Assembly (NCBI RefSeq): GCF_001434975.1
Contig: NZ_AZEL01000056.1
Location: forward strand, 46,554 to 110,553
From: Lactobacillus gallinarum DSM 10532 = JCM 2011
GTDB lineage: Bacteria > Bacillota > Bacilli > Lactobacillales > Lactobacillaceae
Reading direction: 5' to 3'
Length of the DNA stretch: 64,000 bases
This document shows, piece after piece, positions 33,280-43,881 of this stretch. Both the position numbers and the translations under genes were made by a program. How positions within the stretch are numbered: the first letter of the stretch is position 1; each line of letters begins with the position of its first letter. The notes beneath the pieces were generated by a model. It did not search any database and was not told where the DNA came from. It saw only the letters and a program-made list of their open reading frames with translations.

Positions 33280-34683
33280 TTATTTTTCTTCATACCATTC
33301 AGTATGGAATGTACCTTCACGATCATTTCTTTGGTAAGTATGTGCACCAAAGTAGTCACGTTGACCTTGAATAAGGTTAGCTGGTAAATCTGGGTTAAAG
33401 ATTGATTCTAAGTAGTTAAGAGCTGCACTTAAAGTTGGAGTTGGTACGCCAGCCTTAGTAGCGAATTCAACTGACTTTCTCAAAGCTGGAAGGTTTTCTT
33501 CCATTAACTTTCTGAAGTAGTCATCTTGGAACAAGTTCATGAGCTTGTTGCCTTTAGAATACGCATTTTCGATATCTTTAAGCATTGCAGAACGAATAAT
33601 GCAGCCTGCTTCCCAATCTTGAGCAATTGACTTGTAGCGCAGGTCCCAATCATAAGCTTCGGCAGCCATGGTTAATTGTTGGAAGCCTTGTGCGTATGCG
33701 ACAGCTTGAGCTAATTGCAAAGTCTTTTCGAATTCATCCACTAAATCGTCAGGAATTGCACCCTTGTACTCAAACTTAGCTTGCTTAATACCGCTCTTCA
33801 CTGCTAAATGAGCTTGCTTACTCATGAAACGAGCCATAACAGCTTCAGCTACGACAGTTACTGGAGCGCCAAGTGCAACACCGTCTTCAAGCATCCAGTT
33901 ACCGGTACCCTTGTATGAAGCAACATTTAAGATATGGTCGATAACGTGATCTGAAGTTAAATCATCCTTTTGAGCTAATACTTTAGAAGTGATTTCACTA
34001 AGGTATGCTTCAACCTTACCATGGTTCCACTTGTCAAAAATTGCGGACATCTCATCATCACTCTTATGAGCAACATCACGAAGTAAGTTGTAAACTTCTG
34101 AGAATTCTTGCATGATACCATATTCGATACCATTGTGAACCATCTTTACATAGTGACCAGCACCTTCAGGACCCATGTAGCTTACACAAGGCTTGCCTTC
34201 CTTGTTCTTAGCAGCAATTGCTTCAAGAATTGGAGCAACCTTTTCATAAGCTGCTTCATCACCACCGGGCATAAGAGCTGGACCGTTAAGGGCACCCTCT
34301 TCACCGCCGGACACACCCATACCGATAAAGTGAATACCATGCTTTTCCATTTCATGGTAGCGACGGTTAGTATCGTGGTAGTTTGAGTTACCGCCATCGA
34401 TTAAAATATCGCCCTTATCCAGCAATGGGAGCAATTTTTGCAAGGTTTGATCCACTGGATCACCAGCCATAATTTGGATCAAAATCTTGCGTGGCTTTTC
34501 GAGTGAATTAACAAATTCTTCCCATGTATAACATGGCTTCAACTTATCATCTTCATATTTTGCAAAAGCATCAACTTCTGGTTTATCAATTGAAAAGCCA
34601 GAAACTGAGAAGCCGTGATTTCTAACGTTTAAAGCGAGGTTTTTACCCATAACGGATAAACCGATAACGCCGAATTGTTGCAT
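33280..34683 (-). CDS. gnd: 6-phosphogluconate dehydrogenase, decarboxylating
   Basis: 467 residues. It oxidises 6-phosphogluconate to ribulose-5-phosphate, CO2 and NADPH. The NADP fold GVIGLSVMGKNLALN, substrate motif GMGVSGGEEGALNGPALMPGG and KMVHNGIEYGIMQ are all present. Length is standard. I chose ATG 34683, about ten bases after GGAGG, because the ATG at 34701 overlaps that ribosome site and the family begins MQQFG. In this group it supports the pentose phosphate route. Confidence 0.96.
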   Translation of the reverse strand: MQQFGVIGLSVMGKNLALNVRNHGFSVSGFSIDKPEVDAFAKYEDDKLKPCYTWEEFVNSLEKPRKILIQIMAGDPVDQTLQKLLPLLDKGDILIDGGNSNYHDTNRRYHEMEKHGIHFIGMGVSGGEEGALNGPALMPGGDEAAYEKVAPILEAIAAKNKEGKPCVSYMGPEGAGHYVKMVHNGIEYGIMQEFSEVYNLLRDVAHKSDDEMSAIFDKWNHGKVEAYLSEITSKVLAQKDDLTSDHVIDHILNVASYKGTGNWMLEDGVALGAPVTVVAEAVMARFMSKQAHLAVKSGIKQAKFEYKGAIPDDLVDEFEKTLQLAQAVAYAQGFQQLTMAAEAYDWDLRYKSIAQDWEAGCIIRSAMLKDIENAYSKGNKLMNLFQDDYFRKLMEENLPALRKSVEFATKAGVPTPTLSAALNYLESIFNPDLPANLIQGQRDYFGAHTYQRNDREGTFHTEWYEEK

Positions 34684-34775
34684 ATCTTTAACATCCTCCA
34701 TTTAATCAAAATTCATCATGTTTTATTATACTTTTTAAAGACAAAAAAGCGAAATTAAAAGACCGCTCTTTAGTC

Positions 34776-34789
34776 ATTCCCTGGGAAAT
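34776..34789. promoter_or_regulatory. Noc-box-like site, two mismatches
   Basis: ATTCCCTGGGAAAT, between gnd and the pyruvate oxidase terminator. Confidence 0.4.
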
Positions 34790-34797
34790 ATTGCTAC

Positions 34798-34828
34798 AAA
34801 AAAAGCGAGATTTTCATCTCGCTTTTTT
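34798..34828 (-). terminator. Terminator of pyruvate oxidase
   Basis: AAAAAAGCGAGAT-GAAA-ATCTCGCTTTTTT on the minus strand. Confidence 0.9.
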
Positions 34829-34856
34829 GGTCAATTGAATTATAACTAATTAGAAA

Positions 34857-36665
34857 TTAGTGTTGTGACGCACCGGAAACTGTATCAGGAGCAGTATCTT
34901 CTTCTGGTTCTGGTTCTTCATGTTGAGATGCACCTGTTGCAGCGTCAGCTTCCAAGCCATACTTTTCAGCAAAGTAGCTGAATGGCTTCAAGTCTTCGGC
35001 TTGATACTTCTTGACGAATGCAGGATCGTCAAGTGAGTTCAATTCAGTTGAGTAAGGCATTTCGTGGGTGTACTTAACATCAATCAACATTGGGCCATCC
35101 ATCTTCTTGAATTCGTCAACTGCTTCTTCGAATTCTTTCTTAGTGCGTACAGTAACGCCCTTCACGTTCATACCTTCAGCAACCTTAGCCCAGTCGTTGT
35201 CAGGGATAATAACACCTGATAATGGTTGGTTAGATTCATCCTCTTGTTCAGCTTGAATGTAACCTAAAGTTTCATTAGTGAAGATAATGTTCAAAACATG
35301 CATGTTGTAGCGTGCCATAGTGAGTAATTCTTGGTTCATCATAGCAAAGCCACCATCACCAGCTAATTGCCATACTTCACGGTCTGGGTAAACAGTTGCA
35401 GCCATTAAGGCAGCTGGAGCACCGTAGCCCATTGTTGCGTGCAAGCCTGAAGTAGTCCACTTTTGATCATCATGCAAGTTCAAAAGACGGCATGAGTCAA
35501 CGTTAACGTTACCAACATCGATTGCAAAGATAGCATTGTCATCAGCCTTCTTGTTGATTACATCCCAGATTGGTTCTGGACGTACAGGCATTTCATCTGA
35601 ATTCTTAAAGCTATCTTGCCAAGCATCCCAATTCTCACGGTCTGCAATAGCAGCCTTGTAAAGTGGTGATTCGCTTCTAGTTTCACCAGCGTCAATAATT
35701 GCTCTCAATGCCTTCTTAGCATCAGCTAACATTGATACATCAGTTGAGTGACGCTTGCCAAACTTAGCTGGATCAACATCAATTTGAATTACCTTGGCAT
35801 CCTTAGGGAACCATAATACTGAGAATGGTGAGTTATTGCCAACCCAAACAACTAAGTCAGTTGCACCTTGAACTTCTTGTGCGGCCTTTGGTCCAATACG
35901 ACCGATGGTACCCATGTATGCTGGAAACTTGTCTTCTACGATACCTTTGCCTAAGTATGATGACATAATTGGAGTCTTGAATTTTTCGGCAAATTCCTTA
36001 ACTTCATCACCGGCATCTTTAGCGCCTAAACCAATGTACATGGTTGGGTTCTTAGCTTCCTTCAAAAGCTTAACAGCTTCATCAACTGAAGTCTTAGTTG
36101 GTGCTGGGTAGTTTGGCTCTGGATGAGCATCCTTGTTTACACGGAAGTTATCCTCAATCTTTTGCCAACCGTAGTCCTTAGGAATGATTAAAACTGCAGG
36201 ACCTTTTCTTGCGTAGGCTTGACGGATAGCTTCGTCAGTCAATACTGGAATAAGCTCTGGAGTCTTAGCTGAAGCGCACCAAACGCTAGCGTCTAAGAAC
36301 CATTTATCTTCATCAAAAGCTTGGAAGAAGTCGATATCTTGTCTGCTAGTTGGAACGTTAGCTACAATAGCTACCATTGGTGTCTTATCAAACTTAGCAT
36401 CGTATAAACCGTTAAATAAGTGAGCAGCACCAGGACCAGCTGAACCGAAACATACACCCAACTTGCCTGTTACCTTATATTCTGATGATGCAGCAAGTGC
36501 GCCAGCTTCTTCGTGACGTACTTCGATAAATTTCATCTTATCTCTGAAGTCATAGATGGCATTCATACTTGAGTCGAATGAACCACCTGGGAAACCATAG
36601 ATGTGGTCAATTCCCCAATCATAAATAACTTTAAGCATTGCATCAGAACCATTAATTTTTGTCAT
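34857..36665 (-). CDS. pox: Pyruvate oxidase
   Basis: 602 residues. It turns pyruvate, phosphate and O2 into acetyl phosphate, CO2 and H2O2 with ThDP and FAD. The ThDP glutamate region (FIEVRHEEAGALAA), AGDGGFAMMNQE (Mg-ThDP motif GDG..N) and a FAD-domain middle are present. The C-terminal 25 residues carry an acidic linker between TGASQH and SGASQH, a short repeat I do not know from the core family. AAGGAG precedes the ATG. Two cre-like sites upstream suggest CcpA control. Confidence 0.93.
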   Translation of the reverse strand: MTKINGSDAMLKVIYDWGIDHIYGFPGGSFDSSMNAIYDFRDKMKFIEVRHEEAGALAASSEYKVTGKLGVCFGSAGPGAAHLFNGLYDAKFDKTPMVAIVANVPTSRQDIDFFQAFDEDKWFLDASVWCASAKTPELIPVLTDEAIRQAYARKGPAVLIIPKDYGWQKIEDNFRVNKDAHPEPNYPAPTKTSVDEAVKLLKEAKNPTMYIGLGAKDAGDEVKEFAEKFKTPIMSSYLGKGIVEDKFPAYMGTIGRIGPKAAQEVQGATDLVVWVGNNSPFSVLWFPKDAKVIQIDVDPAKFGKRHSTDVSMLADAKKALRAIIDAGETRSESPLYKAAIADRENWDAWQDSFKNSDEMPVRPEPIWDVINKKADDNAIFAIDVGNVNVDSCRLLNLHDDQKWTTSGLHATMGYGAPAALMAATVYPDREVWQLAGDGGFAMMNQELLTMARYNMHVLNIIFTNETLGYIQAEQEDESNQPLSGVIIPDNDWAKVAEGMNVKGVTVRTKKEFEEAVDEFKKMDGPMLIDVKYTHEMPYSTELNSLDDPAFVKKYQAEDLKPFSYFAEKYGLEADAATGASQHEEPEPEEDTAPDTVSGASQH

Positions 36666-36762
36666 TATAAGTACATCTCCTTAACTTTTCGTTTCTTTCA
36701 TAATGTATTAAAACACATTTTTTCACATTTTTAAAACGTTAAAAGCGTTGTTATTATGCAAA

Positions 36763-36842
36763 TGAAAACGCTTTTTAAAAATAATCATTTCACAAAGATA
36801 GATAAATTTAGACTTATATATCACTCGTTGGTAGCGTTTTCT
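36763..36842 (-). promoter_or_regulatory. Two cre-like (CcpA) sites upstream of pox
   Basis: TGAAAACGCTTTTT (36763-36776) and, on the minus strand, AGAAAACGCTACCA (36829-36842) each match the pattern TGWAANCGNTNWCA at 12 of 14 positions. They lie about 100-180 bp upstream of the start codon. Confidence 0.6.
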
Positions 36843-36986
36843 ATTGTGATTTCATAAACATTATTATACTAAAAATCATTTATTTTATATACATTTATTA
36901 TTACTTATAGTCAAAATTTAAAGAAAAATTTTTTCTTTTTATTCAATCGTCTATTTTTTAGGTTGCGAGTTATTTCAAAAGGGCAT

Positions 36987-37026
36987 GAAAAAAGCATAGT
37001 GGCAGTATTTGTCAACTATGCTTTTT
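36987..37026 (-). terminator. Terminator after mnmG
   Basis: AAAAAGCATAGT and ACTATGCTTTTTT enclose a 14-nt loop. Confidence 0.85.
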
Positions 37027-37037
37027 ACTTATTCATT

Positions 37038-38936
37038 TTATTTGTTTACTTTGGAATAGCGACCATTTTGAATATAAACACTCAAGATAGCTAAATCAGC
37101 TGGGTTTACCCCCGAAATACGTTCGGCCTGAGCTAAAGTCTCAGGACGAATCTTTTCAAATTTCTGACGAGCCTCAGTCGCTAATCCTTCAATCATCTCG
37201 TAATCGATATCAGCAGGAATCTTCTTAGCTTCCTGTCTCTTTAAACGAGCAATTCTGGTTTCTTCTTTCTTAATGTAACCAGCGTACTTGATCCCAATCT
37301 CTACTTGCTCTTTGACATAACGGTCACCATCGATCTTTTCGCCAGTGAGTCGTTCGATATCATCGATCTTAACATGTGGACGGCGTAAGAAGACGTCTGC
37401 CTTTACGCCGGCTTTCATTGGTTCCTGGCCGATACTCTTCAGATATTGCTGAACATTATCAGTCAAGTGGACCGTAATTTCATGCAATCTAGCTTTTGCA
37501 TCCCTAATAGCTTGCTTCTTTTCTTCGAACTTCTTATAGCGTTCATCAGAAATCAAACCAAGTTCGTGACCGTATTCGGTCAAGCGCAAATCTGCATTAT
37601 CATGACGTAAAATCAAACGATATTCGGCACGACTAGTGAGCAAACGATATGGTTCATTAGTACCCTTAGTTACCAAATCATCAATCAAAACACCGATATA
37701 AGCATCGTTTCGTCCCAAGGTAAAGCCAGGCTTGTCTTGTGCGCTTAGTGCAGCGTTAATCCCAGCAATCAAACCTTGCCCAGCGGCTTCTTCATAGCCT
37801 GACGTACCATTCATCTGTCCAGCAGTAAATAAGTGCTTGATGTTCTTAGTCTCAAGAGTGTGCTTTAATTGCCATGGTTCAACCACATCATATTCAATTG
37901 CATAACCTGGGCGCATCATCTCAGCGTGTTCAAGTCCCGCAACTGAGTGAACCATTTTAAGCTGAATTTCTTCAGGCATTGAAGTTGAAAAGTCGCCTAC
38001 ATAAACTTCTTTAGTAGTTCTACCTTCTGGTTCAAGGAAAATTTGATGACGATCTTTATCGGCAAAACGAACCACCTTATCTTCAATAGAAGGACAATAA
38101 CGAGGGCCCACTCCCTTGATAATCCCACTAAACATTGGTGCTCGATCAAGATTATCACGAATAATTTCATGGGTACCGTTGTTGGTGTAAGTCATCCAGC
38201 AAGAGATTTGATTCTTCAAATAGTCGACGTCTTTACTTTCATATGAGAAATGACGAGGAGTTTTATCACCAGGCTCTTCTTCAGTCTTGGAGTAGTCAAT
38301 CGTATTACCGTTAACACGTGGAGGAGTACCGGTCTTAAAACGACGAAGCTTAAAACCAAGTTTTTCAAGGTTTTCTGACAACTTGATTGAAGGAGTTGTG
38401 TTGTTAGGACCTGAAGAATAAGTAAGTTCACCAATAATAATTTTGCCGCGTGCTGCAGTACCGGTAGTCAACACAACGCTTTTAGCATGGTATTTTGCAC
38501 CTGTATTGGTAATTACACCTTTGCAAACGCCGTCTTCTACTACTAATTGATCTACAATTGCCTGACGCAAAGTTAAATTAGGCGTATTTTCAATAGTATC
38601 CTTCATATGCTCATGATATTGCCACTTATCAGCTTGGGCACGAAGAGCACGTACGGCTGGACCCTTACCGGTATTCAACATTCTCATTTGAATATAAGTA
38701 GCGTCAATGTTTTTACCCATTTGTCCGCCCAAAGCGTCAATTTCACGAACCACGGTCCCTTTAGCAGGACCACCAACTGATGGGTTACATGGCATAAAGG
38801 CAACCATATCCAAACCAATAGTCACAAGCAAGGTCTTTTGCCCCATATGTGCACTTGCCAATGCTGCTTCACACCCTGCGTGACCTGCTCCAACAACAAT
38901 TACATCATATTCATTTGAATCATATGTTTTAATCAT
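37038..38936 (-). CDS. mnmG: tRNA uridine-5-carboxymethylaminomethyl modification enzyme, FAD-binding subunit
   Basis: 632 residues. It works with MnmE to make cmnm5U at tRNA wobble position 34. The FAD-binding [23 protein letters not shown] and the C-terminal tRNA-binding helices are present. It follows mnmE by 9 nt, so both are one operon. The usual jag gene between yidC and mnmE is absent in this arrangement. Confidence 0.97.
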   Translation of the reverse strand: MIKTYDSNEYDVIVVGAGHAGCEAALASAHMGQKTLLVTIGLDMVAFMPCNPSVGGPAKGTVVREIDALGGQMGKNIDATYIQMRMLNTGKGPAVRALRAQADKWQYHEHMKDTIENTPNLTLRQAIVDQLVVEDGVCKGVITNTGAKYHAKSVVLTTGTAARGKIIIGELTYSSGPNNTTPSIKLSENLEKLGFKLRRFKTGTPPRVNGNTIDYSKTEEEPGDKTPRHFSYESKDVDYLKNQISCWMTYTNNGTHEIIRDNLDRAPMFSGIIKGVGPRYCPSIEDKVVRFADKDRHQIFLEPEGRTTKEVYVGDFSTSMPEEIQLKMVHSVAGLEHAEMMRPGYAIEYDVVEPWQLKHTLETKNIKHLFTAGQMNGTSGYEEAAGQGLIAGINAALSAQDKPGFTLGRNDAYIGVLIDDLVTKGTNEPYRLLTSRAEYRLILRHDNADLRLTEYGHELGLISDERYKKFEEKKQAIRDAKARLHEITVHLTDNVQQYLKSIGQEPMKAGVKADVFLRRPHVKIDDIERLTGEKIDGDRYVKEQVEIGIKYAGYIKKEETRIARLKRQEAKKIPADIDYEMIEGLATEARQKFEKIRPETLAQAERISGVNPADLAILSVYIQNGRYSKVNK

Positions 38937-38945
38937 ATTCTTCCC

Positions 38946-40331
38946 CTACTTTCCTAAACAGAATTGACTAAACAATTGCGTTACCAGTTCATCTGGCGCG
39001 CTTTCTCCAGTGATTTCGCCTAAAGTATCCCAAGCTCCAGTGAAATCAATTTGCGCGATATCTACTGGGATGCCATCATCAACTGCTTGCACTACATCCT
39101 GCAATTCTTTTTTAGCCTTAACTAAAAGTGATGTTTGACGCTGGTTAGTAACCATTACTTGATCATTAGAATTTTCGATACCAGCAAAGAATAGTTTATT
39201 GATTAATTCTTCTAATTTATCAAGATTTTGCTCTTTCAAAATTGAGGTTAAAATAACGTCGCTGCCAGTTTGCTTCTTCATTTCATCAACTGTTATCTTT
39301 TGTCCTAAATCAGACTTATTCAAGACAATAATTCTCTTTTTGTTCTTAGTTTCTTCAATTAAAGCTCTATCTTCAGCTGTTAATTCTTGACTAGCATCTA
39401 TCAACAAAAGTACTAGATCAGCACGATCTAGCGCCTTCTTTGATCTTTCTACCCCGATTTTTTCAACCTTATCGTCTGTATGGTGAATTCCGGCAGTATC
39501 AATTAATTCTAGCGGTACTCCTTTTACAGACACATATTCTTCAAGGGTATCTCTAGTGGTTCCAGCTACATCGGTTACAATTGCCTTATCACTTTGAGTC
39601 AAATAATTAAGCAATGATGACTTACCCACATTAGGGCGACCGACAATTGCGGTCGCAAGACCATTACGCAAGATTTTACCCTCTTGCGCAGTCTTCAATA
39701 GTCGATCTATTTTCTTAATTACTGATTTAGCAGTATCAGACATTTGCTTGGCAGTAACAGTATCGGCATCATACTCTGGATAATCAATATTTACCTCTAC
39801 ATTAGCCAGAGTATCCAAAATCTCCTGTCTCATAGCTTGAATTTTATGCAAAAGCCCCCCAGCAAGCTGCCCCACAGCAACTTGACGCGCTTTATCTGTT
39901 TTAGCACGAACAATGTCCATCACACTTTCAGCCTGAGTTAAATCAATTCTGCCATTAACAAAGGCACGCTTAGTAAATTCACCTGGATCAGCCATACGAG
40001 CGCCATGACTTAATAAAAGTTGCAAAATATGATTTGTAACTACGATCCCACCGTGACAATTGATTTCAACAATATCCTCACGCGTAAAAGTCTTGGGCGC
40101 ACGCAATACTGTGACCATTGATTCATCGATAGTTTTACCAGTGTCAGGATCAATAATATGACCATAATGAATAGTATGGGTTGGCACTTTAGTTAAATCT
40201 GCACCTTTAAAAACTTCATTTGCAATTTTTATTGCTTCTTCACCGGACATCCGCACAATAGAAATTCCCCCTTCGCCAATTGGGGTGGAAATTGCTGCAA
40301 TTGTATCGAATTCTGTTAAAGTATGAGCCAT
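38946..40331 (-). CDS. mnmE: tRNA modification GTPase
   Basis: 461 residues: an N-terminal formyl-THF-binding domain ([22 protein letters not shown]), a helical domain interrupted by a G domain with [18 protein letters not shown] and NKSD, and the invariant C-terminal FCLGK whose Cys is needed for activity. It is the partner of MnmG. It is separated from yidC by a terminator. Confidence 0.97.
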   Translation of the reverse strand: MAHTLTEFDTIAAISTPIGEGGISIVRMSGEEAIKIANEVFKGADLTKVPTHTIHYGHIIDPDTGKTIDESMVTVLRAPKTFTREDIVEINCHGGIVVTNHILQLLLSHGARMADPGEFTKRAFVNGRIDLTQAESVMDIVRAKTDKARQVAVGQLAGGLLHKIQAMRQEILDTLANVEVNIDYPEYDADTVTAKQMSDTAKSVIKKIDRLLKTAQEGKILRNGLATAIVGRPNVGKSSLLNYLTQSDKAIVTDVAGTTRDTLEEYVSVKGVPLELIDTAGIHHTDDKVEKIGVERSKKALDRADLVLLLIDASQELTAEDRALIEETKNKKRIIVLNKSDLGQKITVDEMKKQTGSDVILTSILKEQNLDKLEELINKLFFAGIENSNDQVMVTNQRQTSLLVKAKKELQDVVQAVDDGIPVDIAQIDFTGAWDTLGEITGESAPDELVTQLFSQFCLGK

Positions 40332-40350
40332 AATTTCACCTTTTCTTAAT

Positions 40351-40401
40351 AAAAAAAGCGCATTATGCCATCACGAATAAACATGATGGATAAAGCACTT
40401 T
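40351..40401 (-). terminator. Terminator of the rnpA-yidC unit
   Basis: On the minus strand a long imperfect stem (TTATCCATCATG against CGTGATGGCATAA, extended by GC-rich ends AAGTGC and GCGCTT) is followed by seven T's. A short extra hairpin ATCTAAAAA..TTTTTAGAT lies at 40411-40432. Confidence 0.8.
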
Positions 40402-40444
40402 GACTACTTTATCTAAAAATCATTTTTAGATTGATATTCTTTTA

Positions 40445-41320
40445 TTATCTCTTTTTGCGTCCTAAACGCTTATATGTTTTTCTTATCTTGCGTTTGCGTT
40501 CGCGTTCAGCTTCTGCCTTAGCTTCTTGCTCTTTCTTAAATTTAATAGGATTTTGCAAGATAAAGGTTTGAACTGCCTGGAACAAGTTAGAAATAACCCA
40601 GTAAAGTGTAATTGCTGATTGGAAACTTAGTGCCATTACACCTACCATGATTGACATTCCGTAAGTCATTACCTTAGTCATACCATTTTGAGCTGACTGA
40701 GGTGTTGCTAATTGACTAATATATGTAGACAAGAAAGTGAAAACCATTGCCAAAATCGGCATGATGAAATATGGATCTGGTTTACTTAAATCCATCCATA
40801 AAAACCGCCCCGTTTGCAATTGTGGTGTACGTTGAATCGCACCAAACAATGCATACATAACAGGCAATTGAATTAAAACAGGTAAACAACCAGTATATGG
40901 ATTTACTCCTGCTTCCTTATATAGTTTATTAGTTTCTTGTTGTAATAGTGTCCTTGATTCAGTGTCACGTCCTGGATATTTCTTACGTAACTCATTAAGT
41001 TGCGGCTGGATACTTTGCATCTTTGTTGTACTTCTAATTGAAATAGCATTCAAAGGTAACAAAATGACACGAACAATAATAGTAAAGACAATAATTGCCC
41101 AACCATAGCTATTGCTCATTAACTTAGCTAACCACAAAATGAAAGCTGACATGTAATAAACAATCCATCTGTCCCACCAATTTCCACTGTTATGAGAAAC
41201 TGGTGCAGAATAGCCATTTGCGCCCTGAGTTGCACATCCTGTCAAAACAACAGTAAGTGTCACCAAAGCCATAACAGCTAATAGACGTTTGACATTTCTC
41301 TTGGTCAGAATGTCCTTCAA
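40445..41320 (-). CDS. yidC: Membrane protein insertase YidC/OxaA, lipoprotein form
   Basis: 291 residues. It inserts proteins into the membrane. It has a signal peptide with the lipobox LTGC, then five helices and a basic tail (KRKIRKTYKRLGRKKR) for ribosome contact. TTG 41320 has GAGG nine bases upstream and lies two bases after the rnpA stop; ATG 41341 inside rnpA is the alternative. Confidence 0.93.
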   Translation of the reverse strand: MKDILTKRNVKRLLAVMALVTLTVVLTGCATQGANGYSAPVSHNSGNWWDRWIVYYMSAFILWLAKLMSNSYGWAIIVFTIIVRVILLPLNAISIRSTTKMQSIQPQLNELRKKYPGRDTESRTLLQQETNKLYKEAGVNPYTGCLPVLIQLPVMYALFGAIQRTPQLQTGRFLWMDLSKPDPYFIMPILAMVFTFLSTYISQLATPQSAQNGMTKVMTYGMSIMVGVMALSFQSAITLYWVISNLFQAVQTFILQNPIKFKKEQEAKAEAERERKRKIRKTYKRLGRKKR

Positions 41321-41321
41321 T

Positions 41322-41690
41322 CTAATTTTCCTCAACTTCATCTGGCATTTCTTCAATAATATGAGCCAAAGCTAATGCATGAAGCAAGTTTTTTCGTACT
41401 TTGACCATATCAAAATTACGAGCATAAGGCCGGGTAATGATTAAAAAATCAGCATGTGGATCAATCTCCAACTTTTTTTCATCAATTACGGCCCGAATAT
41501 AACGCTTGAGTCGATTACGTGCAACTGCAGTATGCCCAACCTTCTTGCCAACAGAAATACCTACACGAAAGTGCTTGTTTTCTGCTTTTTCTACCTTATA
41601 GATGACAAAAGCACGGTTAGCTACTGAATTACCAGACTCGAAAACTTGCTGGAAATCTTTTTCAGATTTTACTCGATAAGACTTTCTCAA
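41322..41690 (-). CDS. rnpA: Ribonuclease P protein component
   Basis: 122 residues. It assists the RNase P RNA in tRNA 5' maturation. The RNR motif is seen as [10 protein letters not shown]. The start is TTG 41690 (TTGAGAAAGTC), weak but in keeping with the family N terminus [13 protein letters not shown]. It is separated from rpmH by a hairpin. Confidence 0.95.
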   Translation of the reverse strand: MRKSYRVKSEKDFQQVFESGNSVANRAFVIYKVEKAENKHFRVGISVGKKVGHTAVARNRLKRYIRAVIDEKKLEIDPHADFLIITRPYARNFDMVKVRKNLLHALALAHIIEEMPDEVEEN

Positions 41691-41717
41691 AACGTTTCAT
41701 TCCACTCTATGTAGACT

Positions 41718-41744
41718 AAAAAAACCACTGGGATTCAGTGGTTT
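41718..41744 (-). terminator. Hairpin between rpmH and rnpA
   Basis: AACCACTG-AATCC-CAGTGGTT then a T-run, touching the rpmH stop codon. It would lower rnpA expression relative to rpmH. Confidence 0.8.
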
Positions 41745-41883
41745 AAGCAGATAAGACTTTTCTACCCTTTGCGCGGCGTCTTGCTAAAACCTTACGGCCA
41801 TTTGATGTGCTCATACGTTTCATAAAGCCATGAACACGTGAACGGTGACGCTTCTTAGGTTGGTAAGTTCTCTTAGTTGTCAT
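41743..41883 (-). CDS. rpmH: 50S ribosomal protein L34
   Basis: 46 residues, very basic ([20 protein letters not shown]...). The size and sequence are those of L34. ATG 41883 follows GGAGGTGCAG. It marks the conserved left border of oriC. Confidence 0.97.
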   Translation of the reverse strand: MTTKRTYQPKKRHRSRVHGFMKRMSTSNGRKVLARRRAKGRKVLSA

Positions 41884-42357
41884 TGTAAACTGCACCTCCA
41901 TAAAATCTTTGTGCTAAATACACAATTTCTTATTAAGAATAGCACGAATAGCCGCAAAAACCAAGTATTTATTTAAAAAAGCATTCATGATTCATTCAAA
42001 AATAAATCCCTTAAACAGCATTTTTATGTGGATAAAAAAATAAATATTTTTTCACACGAAGTAATTCACAAGATAATTCCCAATGTTTTCCACATCCCAC
42101 AGGATGTTAAAAATTAAATTCACACCATGTGGATAACGCATATGGTAATGCGCTTAAATTACTGCTACAATAGCAAAAGTAATCCACATGTCAACTGTGC
42201 ATAAATTAACCTTTTGATTTGTATCATGTCAAAATGTGCATATCAGTATTAAAATAATCCACAGACTGTTAATCATGTTAATTACTTTTACTCTTGTGGA
42301 AAACTTTTATATAAAATGATACACTTAATGTGCTTTTTACTATTGGGGGAATGCACA
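41884..42357. other. oriC, upstream part: DnaA boxes before dnaA
   Basis: This 474-bp gap between rpmH and dnaA holds consensus TTATNCACA boxes at 42027-42035, 42128-42136 and 42196-42204, and near-consensus boxes at 42086-42094, 42180-42188, 42235-42243, 42255-42263 and 42295-42303, in both orientations. The -10-like TATAAA at 42311 belongs to dnaA, so DnaA boxes overlap the promoter and imply autoregulation. Confidence 0.9.
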
Positions 42358-43725
42358 TTGTTCGACATTGAAAAATTCTGGCAACATTTTAACGATGAGA
42401 TGCGGGCTCGTTTTAATGAAGTTGCTTATAATGCATGGTTTAAAAATACTAAGCCTATTTCTTACAATAAAAATACACATGAATTGAAAATCTTAGTTCA
42501 AAATCCTGTTGCAAAGGGGTATTGGGAGAAAAATTTATCTTCACAACTGATTCAATCGGCCTATGGTTACGCCGGAATTGAAATATTACCTGTATTTCAG
42601 ATAACTGAAAATAGCGAAAGTCCTGAACGGATCGTCACACCCGAGCCCAAACATGATATTCAACTACAACAAGAAAAAAGAGCACCTAGACAATTCACCA
42701 AAAATTTAAAATTAAACGAAAAATATACCTTTGATAATTTCGTTCAAGGTGAGGGAAACAAATTAGCTGCCGGCGCCGCATTGGCTGTAGCAGACAGTCC
42801 TGGTAGCTTTTACAATCCACTCTTTATTTTTGGTGGTGTTGGTCTTGGAAAAACACACTTAATGCAGGCAATCGGTCACCAAATGTTAGCCGAACGTCCT
42901 AATGCAAAAGTAGTCTATATACAGAGTGAAACTTTCGTTAATGATTTTATTAATTCCATAAAAAATAAAACGCAAGACCAATTCCGCGAAAAATACAGAA
43001 CTTGTGACTTGCTGTTAGTCGACGATATTCAATTTTTTGCAAAAAAAGAAGGTATTCAAGAAGAATTCTTCCATACCTTTGAGACTCTATATAATGATCA
43101 AAAGCAAATCGTGATGACCAGTGATCGCTTACCAACTGAAATTTCCGATTTGTCCGAGCGTTTAGTTTCTCGATTTACATGGGGGTTACAGGTTGAAATT
43201 ACACCTCCAGATCTTGAAACACGAATTGCAATTTTACGCAGGAAGGCAGAAGCAGAGGGCTTAGTCATTGATGACAACACTCTCGATTACATAGCCTCAC
43301 AAGTAGACACTAATATTAGAGAACTTGAAGGTGCACTTGTTAAAGTTCAAGCATATGCAACTATTGAAAAAGCAGACATAAATACAAATTTAGCTCGAGA
43401 GGCTCTTGTTGATCTAAAATTAGTCAAAAAAAATCGCGGGTTACAGATATCTAAAATCCAGGAAGTAGTCGCAAATTATTTCCAAACTTCAACTGCCGAA
43501 TTAAAGGGTAAAAAGCGTGTACGGCAGATTGTAGTACCAAGACAAATAGCGATGTACTTATCTCGTGAGTTAACTGATGCTAGTCTACCAAAAATTGGAC
43601 AAGAATTTGGCGGCAAAGATCATACCACGGTAATGCATGCATATGATAAAATCGATAAGCAAATAAAAACAGATACAGAAATAAAAAGTGCTGTGTTTGA
43701 TTTGAAACAAATGCTTGAGCATTAA
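42358..43725 (+). CDS. dnaA: Chromosomal replication initiator DnaA
   Basis: 455 residues. It binds DnaA boxes and opens oriC. Domain I is at the N terminus (LFDIEKFWQHFND), domain III AAA+ has GGVGLGKTHLMQAIG and LLLVDDIQFF, and domain IV has the DNA-binding GGKDHTTVMHAYDKI. TTG 42358 is chosen because GGGGGA lies seven bases upstream and the family starts there; ATGs upstream in frame give a hydrophobic non-homologous extension. Confidence 0.96.
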   Translation: MFDIEKFWQHFNDEMRARFNEVAYNAWFKNTKPISYNKNTHELKILVQNPVAKGYWEKNLSSQLIQSAYGYAGIEILPVFQITENSESPERIVTPEPKHDIQLQQEKRAPRQFTKNLKLNEKYTFDNFVQGEGNKLAAGAALAVADSPGSFYNPLFIFGGVGLGKTHLMQAIGHQMLAERPNAKVVYIQSETFVNDFINSIKNKTQDQFREKYRTCDLLLVDDIQFFAKKEGIQEEFFHTFETLYNDQKQIVMTSDRLPTEISDLSERLVSRFTWGLQVEITPPDLETRIAILRRKAEAEGLVIDDNTLDYIASQVDTNIRELEGALVKVQAYATIEKADINTNLAREALVDLKLVKKNRGLQISKIQEVVANYFQTSTAELKGKKRVRQIVVPRQIAMYLSRELTDASLPKIGQEFGGKDHTTVMHAYDKIDKQIKTDTEIKSAVFDLKQMLEH

Positions 43726-43881
43726 TTATCCACTGTGGATAACTTTAAGAGTTTTACACATAGTTTTTAACCGTTTCAATTCCGTTATTTTAAGGCTTCT
43801 ATTGAGTTTTCAACAAAATTCACAGACCCTACTACTACTAATTAAATATATAATTAATATAAGTAACTTAGGAGGACAACA
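43726..43881. other. oriC, downstream part: DnaA boxes and AT-rich region before dnaN
   Basis: Two overlapping inverted DnaA boxes form the palindrome TTATCCACTGTGGATAA (43726-43742). The AT-rich stretch at about 43838-43870 is a candidate unwinding element. A bipartite origin around dnaA is common in Firmicutes. Confidence 0.8.

Larger units (their letters stand above)
36666..37037. other. 372-bp intergenic region between pox and mnmG
   Basis: AT-rich; it holds the pox promoter area with two cre-like sites and the mnmG terminator. No convincing reading frame was seen. Tandem AAAACGTTAAAAGCGTT-like bases at 36733-36750 add a third weak cre half. Confidence 0.6.

Noticed and set aside
42316..42357. 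Upstream ATG codons as the dnaA start
   Set aside because: They add a hydrophobic stretch not found in DnaA and have no ribosome site; TTG 42358 has one.
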